NCBI GenBank assembly: GCA_004551485.1
Contig: SBLD01000010.1
Location: forward strand, 1-64,000
Direction: 5' to 3'
Origin: Billgrantia azerbaijanica
Lineage (GTDB): Bacteria > Pseudomonadota > Gammaproteobacteria > Pseudomonadales > Halomonadaceae
Length of the DNA: 64,000 bases
A program made the position numbers and the translations under genes. The notes beneath the pieces are model-generated. The model was not told the origin of the DNA. It searched no databases and saw only the letters and a list, made by a program, of their open reading frames with translations. Positions 57,401 to 64,000 of the stretch are shown piece by piece. The number at the start of each line of letters is the position of its first letter. Within the stretch, counting starts at the first letter, position 1.

Positions 57401-58413
57401 AGCTCGGGGAAGCGCTCGGGCAGCCACAGGGCCGCCTCGAGCCGCGCCTCGAGGGGGTAGTCGTCGCGCAGCTCGAGGCGTGCCGAGAGCGAGGCGTCGG
57501 TGTCCAGCGTCGCCACCTCGAGGGGAGCCACCGTCACCCTGTGGCCACTCGCCGTGAGCGTCAGGGCGAGGCGGCGCACCGCGTAGTCGAACGGACCGGC
57601 CAGGGTGACGTCCTCCACCACCAGCTCGGGCACCGCAACGTCCAGCGGCAGTTCGACCGTCGGCAGTGCCAGGCGATCACGCGCCGCGAGCGGTGGGGCC
57701 GCTGCTCCCTCGCGCGCTGCGGCCTCCTCTGCCGGCAGGGGTGACTGCGCCGTGATGGCGGCGTCGATGGCCGGCGCCGTGAGGCTAGGCCCTTCGAGGT
57801 CAGCCTCGGCGAGCGCCAGTCTCACCCCCGGCGACAACGGCAGCGCCACGTGCAGCCCGGCCAGGCGCGTGGGCAACAGCTCAAGCGACGTCCCCTGCGC
57901 CTCGGCGCCGGTCGTGACGTCGTCGACGCGCACGCGCGTGCCATCGGCCAGTTGCACCTCGACGTCAGCGAGTGACAGGGTACGCACCTCGAGCGGCAGC
58001 GGCAGGCTGATGTCGCCGGGGCCCTCGCCCGGCGCCTCCGGTTCGGCGGCCTCCTCCCCGCCGTCGGCCAGGCGCAGGCGCACGCCCTGCGCGCCCAGAC
58101 GCTCGATGCACAGCCGCCCGCGCAGCAGGCAATCCTCGGCCCAGGCCAGCTCGAGGCGCTGCGCCGCCACAGCGGCCGGCCCCGCCTCGAGGCGCAGCCC
58201 ATGGAGCACCATGCGGTCGAGCGGCGCCCCCTCGGCCGATTCCAGTTCGTAGTAGCCACGCTTCGCCCCCGCTTCGAGCAGCAGCCCCGTACCCCAGGGC
58301 GACAGGGCCAGCCCCAGCACCAGCAGCGCCAGGCCCAGGCACCACAGCGGCAGCGCGATCACGAGCCACAGCAGCGCCCGCACCAAGGCAACGCTTCGCG
58401 GGAAGCGACGCAT
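54415..58413 (-). CDS. tamB: TamB, translocation and assembly module inner-membrane protein
   Basis: 1332-residue AsmA-like protein. A signal anchor (residues 8-45, [21 protein letters not shown]) holds it in the inner membrane; the rest is a long beta-taco that spans the periplasm. The conserved DUF490/TamB domain is at the C-terminus (about 950-1330), ending [22 protein letters not shown]. It works with TamA in outer-membrane protein insertion and phospholipid transport. The start overlaps the tamA stop by one base (TGATG). Length is close to E. coli TamB (1259). Confidence 0.93.
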   Translation of the reverse strand: MRRFPRSVALVRALLWLVIALPLWCLGLALLVLGLALSPWGTGLLLEAGAKRGYYELESAEGAPLDRMVLHGLRLEAGPAAVAAQRLELAWAEDCLLRGRLCIERLGAQGVRLRLADGGEEAAEPEAPGEGPGDISLPLPLEVRTLSLADVEVQLADGTRVRVDDVTTGAEAQGTSLELLPTRLAGLHVALPLSPGVRLALAEADLEGPSLTAPAIDAAITAQSPLPAEEAAAREGAAAPPLAARDRLALPTVELPLDVAVPELVVEDVTLAGPFDYAVRRLALTLTASGHRVTVAPLEVATLDTDASLSARLELRDDYPLEARLEAALWLPERFPELAGERVTLDLRGSLAALEAELSARGPVAAELHARVDALDPTLPFTASLESPLLQWPLPPRSEPTGENKAASKQSAEPYLAEDVSLRLEGNLTDYRTALSLQLEGPRIPRTRVALSGSGDREHFAWTPLSLTQGRASAVSRGRVAWTDGLDLEAIVRLDDVDPGRFTDAVAGRLSGDAELGFRQTPDGWRLQVPDLAISGELDGRPLTLAASLSGGSELRWDIERLDFRQGENRLSARGQVAEAAIDLRGELDLPALASLHEALEGSLAGRFAAGGSLAAPRLDLALDGESLAFAGNRLAALRLEGQASGLDDPAFDLSLSLDGLVAGGRHLETVDLGLEGRLSEHRLTLETTAGAGLPLSRAALRLEGGLSADRERYAGRIEPLTVASDYGALRLDEALGFEADLAAARIQVQPFCLRREQGGHACLDAPLSASAEQGEARLSLRELPMELLEAGLPEAWRVAGESGLTLAAEWRQAGAAWRARAELDGTLSLYGEDAYGQPWELPEARLEAALEATPERADLDLGLALAEAGRMTLDLALTDPLGVGRLDGRLRLDGFALSPYRTLIAGVETLEGALDGDIRIAGTRDAPRLDGRLTLAGLQASGADVPVIVRNGEVSVVLDGDRGRIDGFVATDDGRLAISGDAAWPAPDDWRVSVNLDGTAEPLLVAMPEFGRLRVAPDLRVRVAPTLLQVRGRVQVPWARLEVDQRPAAAVSPSPDEVIITEREDARSREAAAGGADAATAAALNEAGMAVDVRIELRLGPDMELEAHGLSSGLAGSLEVRQQNGPVQLFGDVNLSDGRFRAFGQDLLIRQGELLFSGAPDQPLLDFEAIRNPEVTEDGVIAGLRVEGFAAAPTLTIFSEPAMDEARALSYLLRGRAPRDSDSDGALTSALIGLAVGQTGGAVGAIGQAFGIEDLSLETAGGGEDSQVVVSGYLSEDLRVSYGVGIFSPIAELALRYNLWRDLYLEAISGAAQAVDLVYTFSLPGKPPSRE

Positions 58414-60284
58414 CAGAATTCGGGGCCGATGGAGAAGTGCAGACGCCACGCGTTCTCCTCGTCGTCAAAGGGGTGAGCGATGTCGACCCGGATGGGGCCG
58501 ACCGGCGATACCCAGCGCACGCCGAGGCCGGCACCGGTATTGAGCGACTGCGGCCACCAGTCGTCGAAGGCGTTGCCGGTATCGACGAAGGCGGCGGCCC
58601 ACCAGTCGCCGGTCACGCGACGCTGGTATTCGACGCTGGCGGTCAGCAGCTGCTGACCGCCACGCAGCTCGCCGTCCTCGTCGCGCGGAGCCAGGCTCTC
58701 GTAGGCGTAGCCACGGATGCTGCGGTCGCCACCGGTGAAGAAGCGCAGCGACGGCGGTATCCGTGAGAAGTCGTCGGTGCGGATGGCCCCCAGACCGACC
58801 CGGCCGACGAAACGGTTGTCGCTGCCCAGCATGCGGATCCACTCGCTGTCGCCGGTGAGGCGCACGAAACTGGCATCGGAGCCCCACTGCGAGTCGGACA
58901 CCTCGATGCCGATGCGCTGCCGGTCCCCCCAGGAGGGAAAGCGCGGGTCGCGGGACCGTACGCGTGACCAGCTGATGCCGGGGTAGTAGATGAGTACAGC
59001 GTCGGACTCCCCGCCCTGGGTGAAGTTTTCGTAGGTGGCACGCACGAAGAGCGTCTGTACCCAGCGGTTGTCGAACTCCCAGCGCCGGGCGAACTCCACG
59101 GTGCTCTCCAGGGTGCGGGTATCCTCATTGTCGCGGTGGCGCAGGCCGTACTGCAGGCGGTACTGATCGCGCCGCGGGTCGTCCAGCGGCATCAGGTAGG
59201 TGCCGGTGAACCGCTGCTCCGGGGCGGAGAGGAAGAGGTCATGCTCGAGGCTGTGCCCCAGGCGATTGACCCACGGCTGCTTCCAGGCGAAGCGCAGTCG
59301 CGGTCCCACGTCGGTCGCGTAGCCCACGCCGACCTCGAACTGGTGACGGTCGGCGGGGCTCACCACCACGTCGATGGGCATCTCGGGACGGGCGGGCGCG
59401 GTCAGGGTCGCCACGGCCTCGAGGGCTTCCGCGGCGACTCGTGGTGGCGGCGGTGTCACCGGTTCGGCGCTCAGTGCCGTCCCGCCTTCGGTCGCCACCG
59501 CCCGCCACCAGCCCAGGGTCGCCGGCGGCAGGGCGAGCCGGCGCTCCTCGTCCAGGCGCGGCCGCACGCTGACCGACTCGAACCAGCCCGCCTCGCCCAG
59601 CCGCTGGGCGTAGATGGCCACGTCGCTGGCCAGGTAGGGGGCACCGGGCGCGAAGGGCGCCAGGCGCCGCAGGCGCTCCTCGACGATGTGGCTACCCCGG
59701 ATGGTGACGTCGCCGAAGCGGTAGCGGGGGCCGCTGTCCAGCGTCAGGTAGAGGCGAGCGCTCTGCGCGAAGGGACGCACTTCCATGCGCCGCTCGACGA
59801 AACGCCAGTCGAAGTAGCCGCGCTGCAGCGCCAGGCCGGCCAGACGGCCGCGCATGCGGTCCCAGGGGGCGTGTGACAAGGGGTCGCCCACCGCCAGGGG
59901 AAAGTCATCCAGCACTTCGCGAAACGGCGTATCCCCCTCGGCCTCGCCGGTCAGGTTCAGCGCCAGGGTCTCGATGCGCACCTGGGGCCCGCTGTCGATG
60001 GCGAGCGTCACCCGGCGCGGCGGGTCGCGGTCGTCGAACTGCAACTCGATCACGGGTTCGTAGTAGCCGTAGACCCGCAGCGCTTCACGGGCACGGCGCC
60101 GCACCTCTCCCTCGAGGCGGGCCCGTCCATACTGCGAGGCCTCCAGGGCGCTCAGGTAGTGGCGAACGTTGTCGGCGGGATCGCCCGACAGCCCCTCGAT
60201 GCGGGCGTCGAGCGCCAGTGCCCCCGGCACCATGCCAAGCCACAAGGCCGCTGCCCCCAAGCGCGAAATCACGCGTCTTCCCAT
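58413..60284 (-). CDS. tamA: TamA, BamA-family outer membrane protein
   Basis: About 623 residues: signal peptide (ending GALAL), POTRA domains (about 25-260), then a 16-strand barrel with conserved blocks GVGYATDVGPRLRFAWKQPWVNRLGHSL (given by PWVNRLGHSL) and FRFFTGG-like RFFTGGDRSIRGYAYESLAP. The last residue is Phe (SIGPEF), typical of barrel proteins. Between POTRA and barrel there is a Pro- and Ala-rich insert near residues 260-310 (VTPPPPRVAAEALEAVATL), unusual for TamA. ATG 60284 is chosen for the signal peptide; ATG 60314 is possible. Confidence 0.92.
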   Translation of the reverse strand: MGRRVISRLGAAALWLGMVPGALALDARIEGLSGDPADNVRHYLSALEASQYGRARLEGEVRRRAREALRVYGYYEPVIELQFDDRDPPRRVTLAIDSGPQVRIETLALNLTGEAEGDTPFREVLDDFPLAVGDPLSHAPWDRMRGRLAGLALQRGYFDWRFVERRMEVRPFAQSARLYLTLDSGPRYRFGDVTIRGSHIVEERLRRLAPFAPGAPYLASDVAIYAQRLGEAGWFESVSVRPRLDEERRLALPPATLGWWRAVATEGGTALSAEPVTPPPPRVAAEALEAVATLTAPARPEMPIDVVVSPADRHQFEVGVGYATDVGPRLRFAWKQPWVNRLGHSLEHDLFLSAPEQRFTGTYLMPLDDPRRDQYRLQYGLRHRDNEDTRTLESTVEFARRWEFDNRWVQTLFVRATYENFTQGGESDAVLIYYPGISWSRVRSRDPRFPSWGDRQRIGIEVSDSQWGSDASFVRLTGDSEWIRMLGSDNRFVGRVGLGAIRTDDFSRIPPSLRFFTGGDRSIRGYAYESLAPRDEDGELRGGQQLLTASVEYQRRVTGDWWAAAFVDTGNAFDDWWPQSLNTGAGLGVRWVSPVGPIRVDIAHPFDDEENAWRLHFSIGPEF

Positions 60285-60378
60285 AGTCTCCAACGGCTTC
60301 CTGGCTGACTCCATCTACCGGACCGGCTCGCTGTGCTGGTACGCCGAGGCGTATCCTGCCGGCATCAGGCCGCGGCGG

Positions 60379-61278
60379 CTACGGCCGCAGGGCTTCGAGT
60401 TCGGCGCTGAGCGCAAGCTGCGAACGACGCAGTTCGCGCAGTTCCGTTGTCGTGCTCGAGAGCTGCTGCCGCAGACTGGCCAGCGACTCGGCATCGGCCT
60501 CGCGGTTTTCGGCGACCCCTTCGAGGCGGCCATCGAGGCCGTCGAGTCGGGCGCCGAGGGCGTCGAGACGCTCTGCGGTCGCGGTCTCACGCTCACGCAG
60601 CCGTTCCTGCAGCGCGGCCAGCTCCGCTTCCCAGGCGGCCTGACCCTGCCGACGCGCATCGCGCAGCGATTCGAGCCGCTCCTGCCAGGTGGCGAGCCGT
60701 TCGTCGCGGCGCTCCCCCGCCGCTTCCAGGCTGTCGAGCCGCTCCGCCAGCGCCTGCCGCCCTTCGTCGCCGGCACGCTCGAGGGCGTCCAGGGACGCGC
60801 CGAGCGCCGCCAGCAGTGCATCGCGGGTCGCGGCCTCCTGGTCGATCACCGCCAGGCGCTCGGCCAGCTCGCCCAGGCGGGCGTCGAGCCCCTCGACGCG
60901 CTCCGCCTCGCCCTCGGTCAGCTGCTGCAGCTCGATCTCCAGGCCGGTGGTACGGGCGTCCAGGGCATCGTTTCGCCCTTCCAGGGTATCGAGGCGGGTA
61001 TCCAGGTTCTCCAGCCAGTCGCCGCGCCCCTCCTGGGCGTCGAAGCGAGCGTGGACATTGGACATCTCGCCGGCCAGGCGCTGCCACTGGGCGTCGAGGC
61101 GCAGCCGCTCCTGCCAGCCGACCCAGGCCATGCCACCGACGGCCAGCAGCAGCAGCAGCGTCAGCACGTAGAGCGGCCACAGCCGGGGGCGGCGGGGCGG
61201 CGCCTGGCGGACGCGCGACACGCTCGCCTCCGGGTCCGGAACGATGGGGCGTCGCTCGGGCGGACGCGCTTCGGACAT
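60379..61278 (-). CDS. Coiled-coil inner membrane protein of unknown function
   Basis: 299 residues. The cytosolic N-terminal 35 residues are rich in Pro, Arg and Glu (MSEARPPERRPIVPDPEAS). One membrane helix follows at about 38-55 (YVLTLLLLLAVGGMAWVGW), then a periplasmic coiled coil to the C-terminus (about 60-299) with repeated LDxLE-type heptads. I do not recognise a named family. Its shape resembles HemX-like or BamC-independent scaffolds, but no function is claimed. AAGGAG precedes ATG 61278. It lies between tamA and the UDP-glucose dehydrogenase homologue on the same strand. Confidence 0.8.
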   Translation of the reverse strand: MSEARPPERRPIVPDPEASVSRVRQAPPRRPRLWPLYVLTLLLLLAVGGMAWVGWQERLRLDAQWQRLAGEMSNVHARFDAQEGRGDWLENLDTRLDTLEGRNDALDARTTGLEIELQQLTEGEAERVEGLDARLGELAERLAVIDQEAATRDALLAALGASLDALERAGDEGRQALAERLDSLEAAGERRDERLATWQERLESLRDARRQGQAAWEAELAALQERLRERETATAERLDALGARLDGLDGRLEGVAENREADAESLASLRQQLSSTTTELRELRRSQLALSAELEALRP

Positions 61279-61362
61279 GGCTAACTCCTTGTCACCGGAA
61301 ACGACTAATGTCCGCCCATTGTACGCAGAGGCAACGCCTCGGCGCACGTCGCCTCCTCAACG

Positions 61363-62664
61363 TCACGAACGCCGTTCGGCCGGGTCGGCGCGCCGCCCGA
61401 TGCCTCGGTAGGTCAGCCCCCAGCCCGCCACGTGGTGCGGATCGTAGATGTTGCGCCCGTCGAGCAGCAACCGCTCGCGCAACAGGCCCGCCAGCCGTCC
61501 CCAGTCGGGGTTCCAGTAGTGCTTCCACTCGGTGACCAGCATCAGGGCGTCTGCCCCCTCGCAGGCGGCATAGGGATCGTCGGCGAACAGCGCGAGTCGC
61601 GGGTGCTCGCCGAACTCGGCGCGCAGCGCGGGCGTGGCCGCCGGGTCGTGCAGCCGCACGTCGACTCCCTGGGCCCACAAGGCCCGCAGCAGCGTCAACA
61701 CCGGCGCGTGGTCGATGCGCGCCGAGCCGGGCTTGAAGGCGGCCCCCCAGATCGCCAGGGTGCGCCCTTCCAGGCGACCGTGGAAGTGCGTCCACAGCTT
61801 GCGGAACAGCGTCTCCTTCTTCTGCTCGTTGATGTCGAGCACCTGCTCGAGCAATGCCGAGCGACGGCCGCTCGCCTCCTGGACGTCGGCCAGGCGCATC
61901 AGGTCACGGGAGAAGTTGGGCCCGCCGAAGCCGCACCCCGGGTAGAGGTACTCGTAGCCGATCCGCGAGTCGGCCCCCATCCCCTGGCGAACGTACTCCA
62001 CGTCCACGCCCAAGGAGTCGGCCAGGCCGGCGATGTCGTTCATGTAACTGATACGGGTCGCCAGCATGCCGATGGTGGCCAGCTTGGTGAGCTCGGCGGC
62101 GCGCCGCGGCATGCGCTGGAAGACGTCGCGCCGGCGGTTGAAGGCGCGCAGCAGCTCGCGCACCTGCGCCTCGGCCCAGTCGTCGTCACAGCCCAGCAGC
62201 CAGCGCCCGGGGCGGGTGAAACTCTCCCAGCCCCGCCCCTCCTCAAGGGTGTCGACCAGCGCCACGGCGCGGGCCGCCTCACCGAGGCTGCCCTCGAGGC
62301 GTTCGGTCTCGCCCACCGGAAAGGTCGAGTTGTTGACCAGCAGCAGCGGGCGCGTGCGGTCGCGGGTCACCTCGGCCACCAGGGTATCGGCCTCGCCGCG
62401 CTGCTCCGGCGACAGGGCCAGCCACAGCACGTCGGGCGCGCCGGGCTCGCGTAGCTCATTGCCGTCCACCGTGAGGGCACCCTGCGCACGCCCCTCCGCC
62501 AGGCGGGCGAGCAGTTCCGGCTCGCGCGTGAGCCAGTCGGCGTGCTCGAGCATCGACCAGGGCATGGCGGCGTGGGGAATCCAGTGGACCCGATGGCCCA
62601 CCCAGGAGAGCGCCGCGGCGGCAGTGACCGCCGCAAGCTCACTACCGTGAATCTCGACTCGCAT
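61363..62664 (-). CDS. UDP-glucose dehydrogenase homologue lacking the catalytic cysteine
   Basis: 433-residue member of the nucleotide-sugar dehydrogenase family (three domains; NSTFPVGET, GYEYLYPGCGFGG, WGAAFKPGSARID and LMLVTEWKHYWN are recognisable). Key residues are gone. The catalytic Cys of GGSCFPKD is Asn250 (GGPNFSRD) and the following Lys is Arg253. The Asn of KLAAN is Ile198. The N-terminal GxGxxG NAD motif reads HGSELAAVTA. Oxidation to UDP-glucuronate is therefore unlikely. ATG 62664 is six nt past the galU stop, so it is in a galU operon. Confidence 0.88.
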   Translation of the reverse strand: MRVEIHGSELAAVTAAAALSWVGHRVHWIPHAAMPWSMLEHADWLTREPELLARLAEGRAQGALTVDGNELREPGAPDVLWLALSPEQRGEADTLVAEVTRDRTRPLLLVNNSTFPVGETERLEGSLGEAARAVALVDTLEEGRGWESFTRPGRWLLGCDDDWAEAQVRELLRAFNRRRDVFQRMPRRAAELTKLATIGMLATRISYMNDIAGLADSLGVDVEYVRQGMGADSRIGYEYLYPGCGFGGPNFSRDLMRLADVQEASGRRSALLEQVLDINEQKKETLFRKLWTHFHGRLEGRTLAIWGAAFKPGSARIDHAPVLTLLRALWAQGVDVRLHDPAATPALRAEFGEHPRLALFADDPYAACEGADALMLVTEWKHYWNPDWGRLAGLLRERLLLDGRNIYDPHHVAGWGLTYRGIGRRADPAERRS

Positions 62665-62669
62665 GGCGC

Positions 62670-63560
62670 TCACTCCGTCCGGGCATAGCGGGCCAGCAGT
62701 TCGCGAAAACCGGCCCCGAAGCCAGGGTGACGACGGCCATAGGCGAGCGTCGCCTCGAGGTAGCCGAGCTGGTGGCCGCAGTCGAAGGTCTGACCGCGCA
62801 TGCGCCAGGCATCGACACCCTCGGCGCTGCGCAGGGACTCGATGGCATCGGTGAGCTGGATTTCGTCACCGGCGCCGGGCGGCGTCTCGGCGAGCAGTGC
62901 GAAGATGCGCCCGGGCAGCACGTAGCGCCCGATCACGGCCAGGTTGGAGGGGGCCGCCTCGCGGGCCGGCTTCTCCACCACGCCGGCAAGCGGGGCCGAC
63001 TCCCCCGCGGCGGGGATGTCCCCCTCGGGAGCGACGATGCCGTACTTGTCGACGCGCTCCCAGGGCACCTCCTCGACCATCAGCTGGCTGCGCCCGGTGG
63101 CCTCGAAGGCGGCGATCATGCCCGCCAGGTCGTTCTGCGCCAGGCCGTCGTCGTCGACCAGCACGTCGGGCAGCAGCACGGCGAAGGGTTCGTCGTCACC
63201 GATCACCGGGCGGGCGCAGAGCACTGCGTGGCCGAGCCCGAGCGGCTCGGGCTGACGAATGCTGATGATGTTGACGTCGTCGGGCACGATGTGGCGCAGC
63301 TCCTCGAGCAGCTCCTGCTTGCCCTTGGCCTCGAGGGTCGCTTCCAGCTCGAAGTGCTTGTCGAAGTGGTTTTCGATCGCGCTCTTGCTGGTGTGGGTCA
63401 CCAGCACGATGTCCCGGATACCGGCCGCTACCGCCTCGTCCACCACGTACTGGATGACGGGGCGATCGACGATGGTGATCATCTCCTTGGGGATCGCCTT
63501 GGAGGCCGGTAGACAGCGCGTGCCGAGACCGGCAACGGGGAGAACAGCCTTGCGAATCAT
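62670..63560 (-). CDS. galU: UTP-glucose-1-phosphate uridylyltransferase
   Basis: 296-residue GalU making UDP-glucose for envelope polysaccharide and trehalose. N-terminal nucleotide-binding VLPVAGLGTRCLPASKAIPKEM, substrate blocks RQPEPLGLGHAVLCA and FAVLLPDVLVDD, and Mg2+ residue Asp. The C-terminal FDCGHQLGYLEA is conserved. AAGGAAAG precedes ATG 63560. It is followed at once by the ugd homologue. Confidence 0.96.
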   Translation of the reverse strand: MIRKAVLPVAGLGTRCLPASKAIPKEMITIVDRPVIQYVVDEAVAAGIRDIVLVTHTSKSAIENHFDKHFELEATLEAKGKQELLEELRHIVPDDVNIISIRQPEPLGLGHAVLCARPVIGDDEPFAVLLPDVLVDDDGLAQNDLAGMIAAFEATGRSQLMVEEVPWERVDKYGIVAPEGDIPAAGESAPLAGVVEKPAREAAPSNLAVIGRYVLPGRIFALLAETPPGAGDEIQLTDAIESLRSAEGVDAWRMRGQTFDCGHQLGYLEATLAYGRRHPGFGAGFRELLARYARTE

Positions 63561-63724
63561 GGTGCTTTCCTTGTCAGGGAGGGTTTCGCTCAATGTCGCT
63601 GTCCGGCACCTGCCCATGGATCAGGATCATGGGAATGCCACGACAGCACCGGGTACAATGGAGGGCATGATACCGAAGGAGCCTACCGTTGCTAACGGCG
63701 GTGGCCGATCACACGGAGAGACCC

Positions 63725-64000
63725 ATGAGCGCAAGCCTCCATCACCCCAATGTCGACCCGTCAGAAGTCGCCAAGTTCGAATCCCTGGCCAGTCGCTGGT
63801 GGGATCCGGACAGCGAGTTCAAGCCGCTGCACGACATCAACCCGCTGCGACTGGACTTCATCGACGCCCGCTGCGGCCTGGCCGGGCGCCAGGTGATCGA
63901 CGTCGGCTGCGGCGGCGGACTGCTCGCCGAGGCCATGGCCCACCGCGGCGCCCGGGTGACCGGTATCGACATGGGCGAGGCGCCGCTGGGGGTGGCACGC
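63725..64000 (+). CDS. ubiG: UbiG, ubiquinone O-methyltransferase, 3' end outside window
   Basis: The first 92 codons are present and run off the window end. UbiG does both O-methylations in ubiquinone synthesis. The start is [36 protein letters not shown]-type, abbreviated here to [14 protein letters not shown], and SAM motif [17 protein letters not shown] follows. Divergent from galU across 164 bp, in which I see only weak promoter-like sequence. Confidence 0.93.
   Translation, partial: MSASLHHPNVDPSEVAKFESLASRWWDPDSEFKPLHDINPLRLDFIDARCGLAGRQVIDVGCGGGLLAEAMAHRGARVTGIDMGEAPLGVAR

Noticed and set aside
55027-57744. A plus-strand open frame of 905 codons opposite tamB
   Set aside because: Same antisense shadow effect; the minus frame has a clear TamB domain.

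Overview
The window reads as a chromosomal segment of a high-GC, halophilic gammaproteobacterium, most likely Halomonas or a close relative in the Halomonadaceae. The best pointers are a complete ectABC ectoine cluster whose products have the lengths and sequence character of Halomonas EctA, EctB and EctC, a Pseudomonas-like gene order elsewhere (tRNA-Ser, yccA, tusDCBE; DUF2069, wrbA, arsC-like), and uniformly GC-rich coding sequence. I see no phage, plasmid, IS or CRISPR region. The only recombination gene is a lone tyrosine recombinase.

Layout: (1) 1-3.5 kb, end of tRNA-Ser(UGA), a Nudix hydrolase, a Bax-inhibitor-1 membrane protein, the tusDCBE sulfur relay and an ACP phosphodiesterase. 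(2) 3.5-15.1 kb, molybdenum-cofactor genes (moeA, moaB) beside a respiratory formate dehydrogenase locus on the minus strand (DUF3305, DUF3306, a poly-ferredoxin, a TorD-like chaperone, a small Tat protein, fdhA, fdhB, fdhC) with fdhD divergent. (3) 15.1-19.7 kb, an XRE-cupin regulator and an HDAC-family deacylase divergent from a Pat-like lysine acetyltransferase. (4) 19.7-30.7 kb, pdxH, the wrbA group, an Smr protein, sulfite reductase with DUF934, a MATE pump and metH. (5) 31-35.9 kb, nfuA and sufE flanking a divergent KfrA-like/tyrosine-recombinase pair, then yidD, hisI and zur. (6) 35.9-43.7 kb, a three-gene envelope operon (retropepsin-like lipoprotein, inactive transglutaminase with 7 TM helices, ATP-grasp ligase), ectABC and glutathione reductase. 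(7) 43.8-53.8 kb, carbonic anhydrase, a dipeptide-type ABC importer, a LysR regulator, the prolidase PepQ and YheT. (8) 53.8-64 kb, msrA, tamB, tamA, a coiled-coil membrane protein, a degenerate UDP-glucose dehydrogenase homologue, galU and the start of ubiG.

Several groups work together. moaB, moeA, fdhD and the TorD-like protein supply and insert the cofactor for FdhABC, which passes formate electrons through FdhB iron-sulfur clusters to the cytochrome b subunit. cysI, nfuA and sufE link sulfur assimilation with Fe-S assembly. The importer and PepQ suggest peptide uptake followed by hydrolysis of Xaa-Pro dipeptides. tamA-tamB form the outer-membrane translocation and assembly module.

The items most worth a second look are a tandem duplication at the moaB/moeA junction that creates a 30-codon relay ORF overlapping both genes, a UDP-glucose dehydrogenase homologue lacking the catalytic cysteine, the three-gene retropepsin/transglutaminase/ATP-grasp operon next to ectABC, the KfrA-like/recombinase pair around a near-perfect dyad, and the divergent acetyltransferase/deacetylase pair.
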